A DNA stretch of 64,000 nucleotides. It comes from Pseudomonas sp. S09G 359. GTDB taxonomy: Bacteria; Pseudomonadota; Gammaproteobacteria; Pseudomonadales; Pseudomonadaceae. The stretch covers positions 936,501 to 1,000,500 of the forward strand of contig NZ_CP025263.1 in assembly GCF_002843605.1 (NCBI RefSeq), written 5' to 3'. A program made the translations under genes and the position numbers. The first letter of the stretch is position 1. Every line of letters starts with the position of its first letter. The notes below the pieces were generated by a model. That model searched no databases. It had not been told where the DNA came from and worked only from the letters and a program-made list of their open reading frames with translations. Positions 8,916-19,057 of the stretch are shown piece by piece.

Positions 8916-10946
8916 GTGAAGAGCTTGCTCTATCCCGCTGTCGCGCTGATGAACCGTCTGAGTTTCGGCATGAAGTTCAGCCTGATCAGCGTGCTGTTCC
9001 TGCTGCCGATGCTGGCGACCAACTACTACCTGGTGCGCGATTCCTGGCGCGAATTCCAGGGTACACGCACCGAATTGCAAAGCCTCGATCTGCTGGGCAG
9101 CAGCCTGGCGCTGCGCCGCGACCTCGAAACCCTCAACAACCAGGTGCAGATCAACGCAACCCTCGGCCAGGCCGGCAAGGCCGGTGACCTGGAAGGCAAG
9201 ATCACAGCCCTGGAACAAAGCGTATTGAGCCGCCTGCAAGGCCTCAACGCGATGACCACCGAACCTGATCAACTTGCCGCGTTTGAGAGCAAGCGCGACG
9301 AGTTGGTAGCGGCCTTCAAGGCGCAGCAGCAGGAAACCTCGCTGTTGAGCAAAAGTGCCTTGATCGGCAAATTGCTCAACAAAGCGCAAATGCTCAGCCA
9401 GATCATCGCCAGCCAGGCCGGCCTCAGCCGCGACCCCCAGAGCGATCTGCGCCAACTCAGCGAGTTGGTCACCAGCGTTACCCCGCAAGTCACCCAGACC
9501 CTCGGCGAAGGTCGGGCGATGGGCGCGTATTCACTGGGCCAGGGCTTTCTCAATTCCGCGTCCAGCACGCGCTTTGACGAATTGCTGCAACAGTTGGAAA
9601 AACTCCACGCCGAATACGGCCTGAAATTGCACGACGCCCTCGGCGCCAGTAATGCCGCGCACGCAGCGCTGGCCGACCTGGCCAAAGCCAGCAACGCCAG
9701 CCTCAAGCAAGGCAGCGAGCTGTTTGAGGAACAGGTGGTGATGGCCGAAACCCTCGACGCACCCTGGCAGGGCTTTTACGACAGCGTCAGCCAATTGATG
9801 GCGCAGACCTATCAACTCGATGAGGCCACCCTGACCTTTATCGGCCAGCAACTGGAGCAGCGCCTGGCGCAGAACCGCATGCACATGGTGGTGCTGGTTT
9901 CGGCGCTGACGGCGGTGTTTCTGCTGATCTTCTATCTGTACGCCGGCTTTTACGCCTCTACACGCACAACGCTGCGGCACCTGGGGGCGATGATGGACAA
10001 GGTGGCGGCCGGCGACATGACGGTGACCTTTGTCGCCCATAGCCGCGATGAGCTGGGCGAACTGGGCCAGGTGTTCAACGGCACCGTGGCAAAAATCCAT
10101 GACTTGATCGAACGCGTCGGGCACACCGTCAGCCAGGTCGAACTTCAGGCCGGCCAGGTGGAAAGCGTCTCGGCCCAGAGCAATAGGGCGGTTTCCGGCC
10201 AGCGTACTCAGATCGAGCAGGTCGCCACGGCCATGAATCAGATGTCGTCTACTGCCCAGGAAGTGGCGCGCAGCGCAGCGGCGGCGGTCAGCAGTGCCCA
10301 CAGCGTCAACGATGAAACCGTCAACGGCCGTGGCCTGGTGCAATCCCAGCAGGGCAGCATCGCGCGGCTGGCTTCGGAGATCGACCAGTCGGTGCGGGTC
10401 ATCAACCAGTTGGCCATCGACAGCCACGCCATCAGCAGCGTTTTGGAGGTGATCAAGAGCATCGCCGAGCAAACCAACCTGCTGGCACTCAACGCCGCCA
10501 TCGAGGCGGCGCGGGCCGGCGAGCAGGGGCGCGGCTTTGCGGTGGTGGCCGACGAGGTGCGCACCCTGGCCCGGCGCACCCAGCACTCGACGGAAGAAAT
10601 CGAACAGATGATCAGCCGCCTGCACGGCGGCGTGGCGGCAGCGGTGAAAGCCATGGGGAGCAGCCATGAAATGGCCAGCGGCACGGTTGGCGAGTCGGAA
10701 AAGGTCCAGCAGGCCTTGGAAAACATCCTGGGGGCCGTAGGAATGATCGTGGACCAAAACCAGCAGATCGCCGCCGCCGTGGAGCAGCAGACCGCCGTCG
10801 CGCACGATATCGACCAGAATATCGTCGCCATCAATCGTGCCGGTGAGCATGCCGCCGAGGGCGCGCACCAAACCGAAGCGGCAAGCCGGCAGTTGTCGAT
10901 GCAGGTGATCGAGTTGAAACAGCTGATCGGCGCCTTCCGTGTGTAG
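8916..10946 (+). CDS. Methyl-accepting chemotaxis protein
   Basis: A 676-aa transmembrane chemoreceptor signalling to CheA/CheW. N-terminal helix at about residues 20-42, a long helical Gln/Leu-rich periplasmic sensor (about 43-320), second helix at about 326-348, a HAMP domain beginning [14 protein letters not shown], and the cytoplasmic signalling hairpin. The hairpin tip carries the near-invariant pattern [20 protein letters not shown] around residues 518-537. There is no CheR-binding C-terminal pentapeptide. Start is GTG at 8916 behind GGGGAGG at 8903. Position after ampE equals PA4520. The ligand is unknown. Confidence 0.95.
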   Translation: MKSLLYPAVALMNRLSFGMKFSLISVLFLLPMLATNYYLVRDSWREFQGTRTELQSLDLLGSSLALRRDLETLNNQVQINATLGQAGKAGDLEGKITALEQSVLSRLQGLNAMTTEPDQLAAFESKRDELVAAFKAQQQETSLLSKSALIGKLLNKAQMLSQIIASQAGLSRDPQSDLRQLSELVTSVTPQVTQTLGEGRAMGAYSLGQGFLNSASSTRFDELLQQLEKLHAEYGLKLHDALGASNAAHAALADLAKASNASLKQGSELFEEQVVMAETLDAPWQGFYDSVSQLMAQTYQLDEATLTFIGQQLEQRLAQNRMHMVVLVSALTAVFLLIFYLYAGFYASTRTTLRHLGAMMDKVAAGDMTVTFVAHSRDELGELGQVFNGTVAKIHDLIERVGHTVSQVELQAGQVESVSAQSNRAVSGQRTQIEQVATAMNQMSSTAQEVARSAAAAVSSAHSVNDETVNGRGLVQSQQGSIARLASEIDQSVRVINQLAIDSHAISSVLEVIKSIAEQTNLLALNAAIEAARAGEQGRGFAVVADEVRTLARRTQHSTEEIEQMISRLHGGVAAAVKAMGSSHEMASGTVGESEKVQQALENILGAVGMIVDQNQQIAAAVEQQTAVAHDIDQNIVAINRAGEHAAEGAHQTEAASRQLSMQVIELKQLIGAFRV

Positions 10947-11071
10947 GGCGTAAGCGTGGGAATTATCGTTATGTGATGGGGGACTTGTCTTGATTTGCCT
11001 ACGTCTCTGTTCCCACCTTGGGAATGAGCTTGAATGGGGCACACACATTCAGGTTCAGGGGAGGCACGGCG

Positions 11072-11503
11072 ATGACCACTGTAATCGGCATCAAAGGGCA
11101 CTGCGCCCATTGCAACATCACGTTTGAACTAAAGCCTTGGCAATTGAATGCCATCGCCATCGACGAGCCGTTCGAGTGCCCGTACTGCCAGCGCATCCTG
11201 CAGGCGGGCTGCCCACGGCAGCTGCGTCAGCTCAAATCCCTGGATCACTGGGCGTTGGTGAGCCCGAGCATGATGGTGCTGACCTGCGTGGTGCTGATCG
11301 TGGCATTGGTGGCGGAGTGGGTGGGGCTGATCAGTATGCTCGGGCAGTTGAATGTGTCACTGGTGGTGCTGCTGGTGCATTTCCTGGCGTTGCGTTATGC
11401 CCGCTACCGGCAACGGATAACCTTGGACCTGCAGGTGGTGAAGCCCGCCCTACCAATTGAACAGCTCGCACGCATTGCGTGTGCTCGCCTCAGCCAGCAA
11501 TAG
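11072..11503 (+). CDS. Small zinc-ribbon membrane protein of unknown function
   Basis: A 143-aa protein. The N-terminal 50 residues carry two CxxC knuckles (CAHC near residue 11 and CPYC near residue 39), which look like a zinc ribbon. Two hydrophobic helices follow at about residues 68-90 and 93-113, and a basic tail ends it. The start ATG at 11072 has a strong GGGGAGG site. I do not recognise a named family. Its last 54 bases overlap the 3' end of the convergent tatD gene, which is unusual and means the two mRNAs are antisense at their ends. Confidence 0.8.
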   Translation: MTTVIGIKGHCAHCNITFELKPWQLNAIAIDEPFECPYCQRILQAGCPRQLRQLKSLDHWALVSPSMMVLTCVVLIVALVAEWVGLISMLGQLNVSLVVLLVHFLALRYARYRQRITLDLQVVKPALPIEQLARIACARLSQQ

Positions 11504-12226
11504 CGGGCTGGTGCCCATGTGCGCGGCCAGCGCGGTGCAGATCGCCGGCAGGTGCCGCGGGCTGTTGCGCTGGCCGGGGAACATGGCAGGCGCCATGTCG
11601 GGCGAGTCGGTTTCCAGCACCACCGCGTCCAGCGGCAATTGCGCCAGCACCTTGTGCATGCGCAGGGCCTGGGGCCAGGTCGCGGCACCGCCCAGGCCCA
11701 GTTTGAACCCCAGCTTGATGTACTCGTGGGCCTCTTCGCGGCTACCGGCAAAGGCATGGATGATGCCGCCACGAGGCAGGCGGATGCGTTTTAGGGTGGC
11801 GATCACCGCCGCGTGGCTGCGGCGTACGTGCAATAGCGCCGGCAGTTGGAAGTCCACCGCCAACTTCAGCTGCGCTTCGAACAACGGCTGCTGGCGCTCG
11901 CGGTCCAGTGTGTCGAGAAAATAATCCAGGCCGATTTCGCCCACTGCGCACAGCTGCCGATGACCCTGCAGGCGGGTCAGCCAGTCGCCCAGTTCGGCCA
12001 TGTCGGTGGGGCGGTGGTCGTCGAGATACACCGGGTGCAGCCCGAATGCGGCGAATAAGCCTTCATCGGTTTGCACCAGGTCCCACAGACGCTGCCAATT
12101 CTGCTGATACACCCCAAGCACCACCATGCGTCCCACGCCCACTTCGCGGCTGTGGGCGAGGACTTCACCGCGATCACTGTCGAAGTCCGGGAAGTCCAGG
12201 TGGGTGTGGGTGTCGATCAGCTCCAC
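11450..12226 (-). CDS. TatD-family metal-dependent hydrolase
   Basis: A 258-aa TIM-barrel metallohydrolase of the TatD deoxyribonuclease family (3'-5' exonuclease activity is shown for some members; D-amino-acyl-tRNA deacylase-like roles are proposed for others). Metal ligands are visible: DTHTHLDF at the N-terminus, Glu in GEIGLDY near residue 98, His in LLHVRRSH, His in IIHAFAGS and Asp in LETDSPDM. Start is GTG at 12226, two bases after the cra stop, so it is in an operon with the repressor gene, as in other pseudomonads. Confidence 0.92.
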   Translation of the reverse strand: MELIDTHTHLDFPDFDSDRGEVLAHSREVGVGRMVVLGVYQQNWQRLWDLVQTDEGLFAAFGLHPVYLDDHRPTDMAELGDWLTRLQGHRQLCAVGEIGLDYFLDTLDRERQQPLFEAQLKLAVDFQLPALLHVRRSHAAVIATLKRIRLPRGGIIHAFAGSREEAHEYIKLGFKLGLGGAATWPQALRMHKVLAQLPLDAVVLETDSPDMAPAMFPGQRNSPRHLPAICTALAAHMGTSPLLLAEASTRNACELFNW

Positions 12227-12228
12227 GT

Positions 12229-13224
12229 TCAGGCCTCGTGAATACGCTGCTTGAACGTACGGCCGATGGCGTGCACGCCGGGTTGGTAACTCTCATCTTC
12301 AATCGCGGCAAGCGCCAGGCGCAGGGCGGTGTCGGCGATCAACTGATGTTGCTGGGCCATGGCGTTGACCGGCAGCGGCAGGAAATCCAGCAGCTGGGTA
12401 TCGCCGAAGGTGCCCAGACGCAGTGGTCGCGACTTCAACGGGAAGTCATGCAATGCATCAAACACGCCTTGCAGCAGCACGTAGGAGGTGGTCACCAATG
12501 CGTCAGGCAAATGCCCCAGGCGTTGCAGCAGTTGCTCCATCAGCTGTCGGCCACAGTCGCGGCTGAACGCCTCGCCGTGTTCGACCACGACCTCGCCGGT
12601 GAACCCTTGCAGCGCTTGCTGAAAACCCGCCGCGCGCTCCTGGCTGATGCTCAGCTCGGGCCGTGCGCCGATCAGCACGATCTGCTTGGGCAGCGGTTGC
12701 AGCAGGCTGCTGGTCAGTTGCTGGCAGGCCTGGCGGTCGTCGCTGACCACCGAGCAGAATTGCCCCGGCTCCATCACCCGGTCGATGGCAATCACCGGCA
12801 GCCCCTTGGCTTGCAGCTCGCGGTAACTGTCATCGCTGGCCGGCAGGCAGCTTGCAACAAACAGTGCATCGCAGCGGCGGGCGCGGAACAGCTGCGCCAA
12901 TTGGCGTTCGCTGCCGGCCTCGTCGTCGGAGCTGGCGATCAGCAACTGATAGCCACGGGCGCGGGCGCCTTGCTCGAGCAATTTGGCGATGCGCGCGTAA
13001 CTGGGGTTTTCCAGGTCTGGCAGGATAAAACCCAAGGTGCGTGTATGCCGGCTGCGCAGCCCGGCCGCCTGGGGGTTGGGAGTAAAGCCGTGGGCTTCAA
13101 CGACGGCACGCACCCGTTCGACGGTTGCGTTGCTGATGCGTTGTTGCTCGGCCTTGCCATTGATGACGTAGCTGGCGGTGGTCACGGACACACCGGCGAG
13201 ACGTGCGATATCACTGAGTTTCAA
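12229..13224 (-). CDS. cra: Catabolite repressor/activator Cra (FruR), LacI family
   Basis: A 331-aa LacI-family regulator. The N-terminal helix-turn-helix reads MKLSDIARLAGVSVTTASYV, followed by the hinge and a periplasmic-binding-like effector domain (about residues 60-331). In pseudomonads Cra binds fructose 1-phosphate and controls the adjacent fru operon. Start is TTG at 13224 with AAGGAAAT upstream in the proper place. It is divergent from fruB, and a TTAAACGTTTCA operator lies in the shared 294-bp gap. It is followed after two bases by tatD. Confidence 0.95.
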   Translation of the reverse strand: MKLSDIARLAGVSVTTASYVINGKAEQQRISNATVERVRAVVEAHGFTPNPQAAGLRSRHTRTLGFILPDLENPSYARIAKLLEQGARARGYQLLIASSDDEAGSERQLAQLFRARRCDALFVASCLPASDDSYRELQAKGLPVIAIDRVMEPGQFCSVVSDDRQACQQLTSSLLQPLPKQIVLIGARPELSISQERAAGFQQALQGFTGEVVVEHGEAFSRDCGRQLMEQLLQRLGHLPDALVTTSYVLLQGVFDALHDFPLKSRPLRLGTFGDTQLLDFLPLPVNAMAQQHQLIADTALRLALAAIEDESYQPGVHAIGRTFKQRIHEA

Positions 13225-13518
13225 ACCGGGATTTCCTTGTTTTTTGGAGCTTGCCCCGACATTTTGTCCAATCGTAACCGATTACTGCACGCGACTAATG
13301 TCTCAGCTCAAGCGCCGAGTGGTCCTTCAAGGATGCTCAATTAACGCGTAATCTGCCATAAATTCTAGATTAAACGTTTCAGCCAGCGTATTTTTACGAC
13401 GTTCGCGACTGAGTGCCTACTGCCAATTGACTGCTCAGTCAGTTATCCCGAATCCCCCTTACACTGTTTTATTCAAAACAATACCTAGTGCGGCCACCGC
13501 ACTAACTAGGAGAACGGC
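13225..13518. promoter_or_regulatory. Divergent cra-fruB control region
   Basis: A 294-bp intergenic region between divergent cra and fruB. It holds the Cra operator (13370-13381, listed separately) and a second, weaker inverted repeat AATCG-TAAC-CGATT at 13270-13283 close to cra that could serve autoregulation. I cannot assign convincing -35/-10 pairs by eye. Confidence 0.6.
13370..13381 (+). promoter_or_regulatory. Cra (FruR) operator upstream of fruB
   Basis: TTAAACGTTTCA, a near-perfect palindrome with the LacI-family core AAACGTTT. It equals the Cra site I recall for the P. putida fruB promoter. It lies 138 bp before the fruB start, in the gap shared with cra. Confidence 0.85.
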
Positions 13519-16377
13519 ATGCTTGAGCTCACTGTAGAGCAGATTTCCATGGGCCAGACGGCTGTGGATAAATCTGCTGCCCTGCACCTGCTCGCTGACA
13601 AACTGGTGGCCGATGGCCTGGTTGCCGAGGGTTACCTCAGCGGGTTGCAGGCCCGTGAGGCCCAAGGCTCTACCTTTCTCGGCCAAGGTATTGCCATCCC
13701 CCATGGCACCCCCGAAACCCGTGACCAGGTATTTTCCACCGGCGTGCGCCTGCTGCAGTTCCCCGAAGGGGTGGACTGGGGCGATGGCCAGATTGTCTAC
13801 CTGGCCATCGGCATTGCCGCCAAATCCGACGAACACCTGCGCCTGTTGCAACTGCTCACCCGCGCCCTCGGTGAAACCGACCTGGGCCAGGCGTTGCGCC
13901 GTGCCGGCAGCGCCGAAGCGTTGCTGAAACTGCTGCAAGGTGCGCCGCAGGAACTGGCGCTGGACGCGCAGATGATCAGCCTCGGCGTGTCTGCCGATGA
14001 TTTTGAAGAGCTGGTATGGCGTGGCGCGCGTCTGTTGCGTCAGGCCGATTGTGTCAGCAACGGTTTCGCCGCCGTGTTGCAGCAGGTCGATGCGCTGCCT
14101 CTGGGCGATGGTCTGTGGTGGCTGCACAGCGAGCAGACCGTCAAGCGCCCGGGCCTGGCTTTTGTCACCCCGGACAAACCCATGCGCTACCTCGGCCAGC
14201 CGCTCAATGGGCTGTTCTGCCTGGCCAGCCTCGGCGAAGCCCATCAAGCCCTGCTTGAACGCCTTTGCGCGTTGCTGATCGAAGGGCGCGGCCAGGAGTT
14301 GGGCCGCGCCACCAGCAGCCGCGCGGTGCTTGAAGTGCTTGGCGGCGAACTGCCGCCGGATTGGCCCAGCGCGCGCATTACCCTGGCCAACGCCCACGGC
14401 CTGCATGCGCGGCCGGCGAAAATTCTCGCGCAACTGGCGAAAAGTTTTGACGGCGATATCCGCGTGCGCCTCATCGATGGCCCGGTAGGCGCCGTGTCGG
14501 TGAAAAGCCTGAGCAAGCTGCTCAGCCTCGGTGCCCGGCGCGGTCAGGTGCTGGAGTTTGTCGCCGAGCCAACGATTGCCGGCGATGCGCTTCCGGCGCT
14601 GTTGGCGGCGGTTGAAGAGGGCCTTGGCGAAGAGGTCGAGGCGTTGCCGACCGTGAGCGCCCAGGCCGCCACCCTCGATATCGAACCGGTGGTCAGTGCA
14701 CCGCAGGCCGGCAGCCAGCTCCAGGCGATTGCTGCCGCGCCCGGCATCGCCATCGGCCCGGCGCATATCCAGGTTCAACACGTGTTCGACTACCCGCTGC
14801 GTGGCGAGTCTGCTGCGATTGAGCGCCAGCGCCTGCAGACCGCGCTGGCCGAGGTGCGCCTCGACATCCAAGGCCTGATCGAACGCAGCCAGGCCAAGGC
14901 CATCCGCGAAATTTTCATCACCCACCAGGAAATGCTCGACGACCCCGAGCTCACCGACGAAGTCGACACCCGCCTCAAGCAAGGCGAAAGCGCCGAAGCC
15001 GCGTGGATGAGTGTGATCGAAGCCGCCGCCAAGCAGCAGGAGTCGCTGCAGGATGCCTTGCTTGCCGAGCGCGCCGCCGACCTGCGCGACATTGGCCGCC
15101 GTGTGCTGGCGCAACTGTGTGGCCTCGAAACCGCCCAGGAGCCTAGCGAACCTTACATCCTGGTGATGGATGAAGTCGGCCCGTCCGACGTGGCGCGCCT
15201 GGACCCGGCGCGGGTGGCGGGCATCCTCACCGCCCGTGGCGGCGCCACCGCCCACAGTGCCATCGTCGCTCGCGCCCTCGGGATTCCTGCATTGGTCGGT
15301 GCCGGCCCAGCCGTGTTGCTGCTGGCCAGCGGCACCGCGCTGTTGCTGGATGGCCAGCGCGGCCGCCTGCATGTAGCCCCCGACGCCGCGACCCTGCAAC
15401 GCGCCACTGTCGAGCGCGATACCCGCGAGCAACGCCTGCAAGCCGCCGCAGCCCAGCGCCATGAACCGGCCCTGACCCGTGATGGTCACGCCGTGGAAGT
15501 GTTCGCCAATATCGGCGAAAGTGCCGGTGTGGCCAGCGCAGTGGAGCAGGGCGCCGAAGGCATTGGCTTGCTGCGCACCGAACTTATTTTCATGGCCCAC
15601 CCTCAAGCGCCGGACGAAGCCACCCAGGAAGCCGAATACCGCCGCGTGCTCGACGGCCTCGGTGGGCGCCCGCTGGTGGTGCGCACCCTCGATGTGGGCG
15701 GCGATAAACCGCTGCCTTACTGGCCGATTGCCGAGGAAGAAAACCCCTTCCTGGGTGTGCGCGGCATCCGCCTGACCCTGCAACGCCCGCAGATCATGGA
15801 GGCGCAGCTGCGCGCGCTGCTGCGTTCTGCCGACAACCGCCCGCTGCGCATCATGTTCCCCATGGTCGGCAGCGTGGACGAATGGCGCGCCGCCCGTGAC
15901 ATGACCGAGCGCCTGCGCCTGGAAATCCCGGTGGCCGACCTGCAACTGGGGATCATGATCGAAGTGCCATCGGCCGCATTGCTGGCGCCGGTGCTGGCCA
16001 AGGAAGTGGATTTTTTCAGCGTCGGCACCAACGACCTGACCCAATACACCCTGGCCATCGACCGTGGCCACCCGACCTTGTCAGCCCAGGCTGATGGCCT
16101 GCACCCGGCGGTGTTGCAACTGATCGACATCACCGTGCGCGCCGCCCATGCCCATGGCAAGTGGGTGGGCGTATGCGGCGAGCTGGCGGCCGACCCGCTG
16201 GCGGTGCCGGTGTTGGTCGGCCTGGGTGTGGATGAGTTGAGTGTGTCGGCCCGCAGCATTCCTGAAGTGAAGGCGCGGGTGCGTGAATTCAGTCTGAGCG
16301 AGGCCCAGGGCCTGGCGCAAAAAGCACTGGCGGTGGGTTCGCCCGCCGAAGTGCGTGCCCTTGTGGAGGCCGTGTAA
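13519..16377 (+). CDS. fruB: Fructose PTS multiphosphoryl transfer protein (EIIA-HPr-EI)
   Basis: A 952-aa cytoplasmic fusion that carries phosphate from PEP to the fructose permease. The order is EIIA-Fru (about residues 1-145, active His62 in AIPHGTPE), a linker, HPr (about 284-370, active His296 in GLHARPAK) and enzyme I (about 395-952, active His579 in GGATAHSA). The EI C-terminal PEP-binding signatures DFFSVGTNDLTQYTLA and GVCGELAADP are intact. The ATG at 13519 follows TAGGAG. The fruK start abuts its stop (TAAATG), giving tight coupling. Expression is expected to be induced by fructose 1-phosphate through Cra. Confidence 0.97.
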   Translation: MLELTVEQISMGQTAVDKSAALHLLADKLVADGLVAEGYLSGLQAREAQGSTFLGQGIAIPHGTPETRDQVFSTGVRLLQFPEGVDWGDGQIVYLAIGIAAKSDEHLRLLQLLTRALGETDLGQALRRAGSAEALLKLLQGAPQELALDAQMISLGVSADDFEELVWRGARLLRQADCVSNGFAAVLQQVDALPLGDGLWWLHSEQTVKRPGLAFVTPDKPMRYLGQPLNGLFCLASLGEAHQALLERLCALLIEGRGQELGRATSSRAVLEVLGGELPPDWPSARITLANAHGLHARPAKILAQLAKSFDGDIRVRLIDGPVGAVSVKSLSKLLSLGARRGQVLEFVAEPTIAGDALPALLAAVEEGLGEEVEALPTVSAQAATLDIEPVVSAPQAGSQLQAIAAAPGIAIGPAHIQVQHVFDYPLRGESAAIERQRLQTALAEVRLDIQGLIERSQAKAIREIFITHQEMLDDPELTDEVDTRLKQGESAEAAWMSVIEAAAKQQESLQDALLAERAADLRDIGRRVLAQLCGLETAQEPSEPYILVMDEVGPSDVARLDPARVAGILTARGGATAHSAIVARALGIPALVGAGPAVLLLASGTALLLDGQRGRLHVAPDAATLQRATVERDTREQRLQAAAAQRHEPALTRDGHAVEVFANIGESAGVASAVEQGAEGIGLLRTELIFMAHPQAPDEATQEAEYRRVLDGLGGRPLVVRTLDVGGDKPLPYWPIAEEENPFLGVRGIRLTLQRPQIMEAQLRALLRSADNRPLRIMFPMVGSVDEWRAARDMTERLRLEIPVADLQLGIMIEVPSAALLAPVLAKEVDFFSVGTNDLTQYTLAIDRGHPTLSAQADGLHPAVLQLIDITVRAAHAHGKWVGVCGELAADPLAVPVLVGLGVDELSVSARSIPEVKARVREFSLSEAQGLAQKALAVGSPAEVRALVEAV

Positions 16378-17319
16378 ATGGCGAAGATTCTGACCCTGAC
16401 GCTGAACCCGGCGTTGGACCTCACCGTACGCCTGGCGCAGTTAGAGCCGGGTGCGGTCAACCGCAGCGACACCCTGCTGACCCACGCCGCCGGCAAGGGC
16501 GTGAACGTGGCGCAAGTGCTGGCCGACCTGGGCCACGACGTGACCGTGGGTGGCTTTCTCGGTGCCGACAACGCCCAGGCGTTCGAGGCGCTGATTGCAC
16601 GGCGTGGGTTTGCCGACGCGTTTATCCGCGTGCCGGGCGAAACCCGCAGCAATATCAAGATTGCCGAGCAGGATGGCCGGGTGACCGACATCAACGCGCC
16701 GGGGCCGTTTGTCAGTGAGCAGGCGCAGCAAGCGTTGCTCGACCAGTTGGCGTGGATCGCACCCGGCCACGATGCGGTGGTCGTCGCCGGCAGCTTGCCG
16801 CGTGGCGTCAGCCCGCAGTGGTTGCAGAACCTGCTGGAACACTTGCAGGGCCTCGGCTTGAAAGTCGCCCTGGACACCAGCGGCGAAGCTCTGCGCGCCG
16901 GGCTCAAAGCCGGGCCGTGGTTGATCAAACCCAACACCGAAGAACTCGCCGAGGCCCTCGATTGCCCGACCGATTCGGTTGCGCAACAGGCCCAGGCCGC
17001 CCAGCGTCTGCAACTGCAGGGCGTGCAACACGTGGTGGTGTCCCATGGCGCCGACGGCGTCAACTGGTTCAGCCCGAGCGCGGCTTTGCATGCCACGCCG
17101 CCGAAGGTCAGCGTGGCCAGCACCGTGGGCGCCGGTGACTCGCTGCTGGCGGGGATGCTCCACGGTCTACTCAGTTTTGAAGCCCCCGAACAGACCCTGC
17201 GTCGCGCCACGGCGATTGCCGCGATGGCGGTGACGCAGATCGGTTTTGGCATCAGCGATGACGCGCAGTTGGCGCATCTGCAAGGCGGCGTCGATGTGCG
17301 CACGCTGACAGAACAATAA
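16378..17319 (+). CDS. fruK: 1-phosphofructokinase
   Basis: Cytoplasmic PfkB-family kinase (313 aa) converting fructose 1-phosphate to fructose 1,6-bisphosphate. By doing so it also removes the Cra effector. Visible signatures are the N-terminal TLTLNPALDLTV, the substrate motif GKGVNVAQVLADLG near residue 40, and the ATP-binding/catalytic pattern VGAGDSLLAGML near residue 248 with the catalytic Asp. It sits between fruB and fruA with no gap on the upstream side. Confidence 0.97.
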   Translation: MAKILTLTLNPALDLTVRLAQLEPGAVNRSDTLLTHAAGKGVNVAQVLADLGHDVTVGGFLGADNAQAFEALIARRGFADAFIRVPGETRSNIKIAEQDGRVTDINAPGPFVSEQAQQALLDQLAWIAPGHDAVVVAGSLPRGVSPQWLQNLLEHLQGLGLKVALDTSGEALRAGLKAGPWLIKPNTEELAEALDCPTDSVAQQAQAAQRLQLQGVQHVVVSHGADGVNWFSPSAALHATPPKVSVASTVGAGDSLLAGMLHGLLSFEAPEQTLRRATAIAAMAVTQIGFGISDDAQLAHLQGGVDVRTLTEQ

Positions 17320-17330
17320 GAGGGTTTGTG

Positions 17331-19046
17331 ATGAAGTTAGCCATTGTTACCGCCTGCCCGAACGGCATGGTCACCAGTGTGCTGTGCGCCCGCTTGTTGG
17401 ACGCCGCCGCGCAGCGCCAGGGTTGGAGCACCAGTGTTGAAGTGGTGGATGTGCAGCGCCCGGAGCGCCAGTTGTCCCAGGCGGTTATCGACGACGCCGA
17501 GTGGGTGCTGCTGGTCAGCAGCACGCCGGTAGACATGCAGCGGTTTGTCGGCAAGCGCGTGTTCCAGAGCACGCCGGCCCAGGCGCTGGCGGATGTCGAC
17601 GCGGTGCTGCGGCGCGGTGCCGAAGAGGCGCAGGTGTATGTCGCGGCTGAACAGGCGGCGAAAAACGCGCCGCGCATCGTCGCGATCACCGCGTGCCCGA
17701 CCGGTGTGGCCCACACCTTCATGGCCGCCGAAGCCTTGCAGCAAACGGCCAAGCGCCTGGGTTATGACCTGCAGGTCGAGACCCAAGGCTCGGTCGGTGC
17801 GCGCACGCCGTTGAGCCCGCAGGCTATCGCCGAGGCTGACGTGGTCTTGCTGGCCGCCGATATCGAAGTGGCCACCGAGCGTTTCGCCGGCAAGAAGATC
17901 TACCGTTGTGGCACCGGCATTGCCCTCAAGCAATCCGAAGCGACCCTCAACAAGGCCCTCGCCGAAGGTGCGGTAGAAAGCGCCGACAGCGGGGCGGTGG
18001 CCAAGAAGTCGGAAAAAACCGGCGTCTATAAACACCTGCTGACTGGCGTGTCGTTCATGTTGCCGATGGTGGTGGCGGGCGGGTTGCTGATTGCCTTGTC
18101 GTTTGCGTTCGGCATTCATGCGTTTGAACAGGAAGGCACGTTGGCGGCCGCATTAAAAACCGTCGGCAACACCGCCTTTACCCTGATGGTGCCGCTGCTG
18201 GCGGGTTATATCGCCTACTCGATTGCCGACCGGCCTGGTATTGCGCCCGGCATGATCGGCGGCCTGCTGGCGGGCACATTGGGCGCGGGGTTTATCGGCG
18301 GTATCCTCGCCGGTTTCCTGGCGGGCTACTGCGTCAAGCTGATCACCCGTGCCGTGCGATTGCCGCAAAGCATGGAGGCGCTCAAGCCAATCCTGATCAT
18401 CCCGCTGCTGGCGAGCCTGTTCACCGGCCTGGCGATGATCTACCTGGTGGGCCCGCCGGTAGCGCGCATGCTCACCGGCCTCACCGACTTCCTCGCCACC
18501 ATGGGCACCACCAACGCGGTGCTGTTGGGGATCTTGCTGGGCGGCATGATGTGTGTCGACCTGGGCGGGCCGATCAACAAGGCGGCGTATGCGTTTTCCG
18601 TCGGCCTGCTGGCGGCGTCGAGCGGCGCACCGATGGCGGCGACGATGGCCGCCGGCATGGTGCCGCCGATCGGCATGGGCATCGCTACGTTCCTGGCGCG
18701 GCGCAAGTTCGCCCAGACCGAACGCGAGGCCGGTAAGGCGGCGATGATCCTGGGGCTGTGCTTTATCTCCGAAGGCGCCATTCCGTTTGCCGCCAAGGAC
18801 CCGTTGCGCGTGATCCCGGCCAGCATCGCCGGCGGCGCGCTGACCGGTGCGCTGTCGATGTATTTCGGCTGCAAACTGGCGGCGCCCCACGGCGGCCTGT
18901 TTGTGCTGGTGATCCCGAATGCGATGAACCATGCGCTGCTGTACTTGCTGGCGATTGTTGCCGGTAGTGTGCTGACCGGTGTGGTGTACGCGCTGATCAA
19001 GCGTCCGGAAGTGGTGGAGCTGGTGGTCACCTCCGCCAAAGCCTGA
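17331..19046 (+). CDS. fruA: Fructose PTS permease, EIIB'BC
   Basis: A 571-aa inner-membrane permease that imports fructose and phosphorylates it to fructose 1-phosphate. There are two IIB modules in tandem. The first (about residues 1-100) keeps Cys9 in TACPNGM. The second (about 114-210) has the phosphorylated Cys122 in TACPTGVAHTF. The IIC domain (about 228-565) has about eight to ten membrane spans, including GGLLIALSFAFGI and the family motif GGPINKAAYAFS. The ATG at 17331 follows AAGAGG; a GTG at 17328 is the alternative. It is last in the fru operon, and a REPIN follows. Confidence 0.96.
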   Translation: MKLAIVTACPNGMVTSVLCARLLDAAAQRQGWSTSVEVVDVQRPERQLSQAVIDDAEWVLLVSSTPVDMQRFVGKRVFQSTPAQALADVDAVLRRGAEEAQVYVAAEQAAKNAPRIVAITACPTGVAHTFMAAEALQQTAKRLGYDLQVETQGSVGARTPLSPQAIAEADVVLLAADIEVATERFAGKKIYRCGTGIALKQSEATLNKALAEGAVESADSGAVAKKSEKTGVYKHLLTGVSFMLPMVVAGGLLIALSFAFGIHAFEQEGTLAAALKTVGNTAFTLMVPLLAGYIAYSIADRPGIAPGMIGGLLAGTLGAGFIGGILAGFLAGYCVKLITRAVRLPQSMEALKPILIIPLLASLFTGLAMIYLVGPPVARMLTGLTDFLATMGTTNAVLLGILLGGMMCVDLGGPINKAAYAFSVGLLAASSGAPMAATMAAGMVPPIGMGIATFLARRKFAQTEREAGKAAMILGLCFISEGAIPFAAKDPLRVIPASIAGGALTGALSMYFGCKLAAPHGGLFVLVIPNAMNHALLYLLAIVAGSVLTGVVYALIKRPEVVELVVTSAKA

Positions 19047-19057
19047 CGCGGGTTAAA

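Noticed and set aside
13459..16071. 870-aa open frame antisense to fruB
   Set aside because: The plus strand encodes an unmistakable EIIA-HPr-EI protein. The antisense frame is the Gln/His/Gly-rich shadow common in high-GC codon use and has no ribosome site or family pattern.
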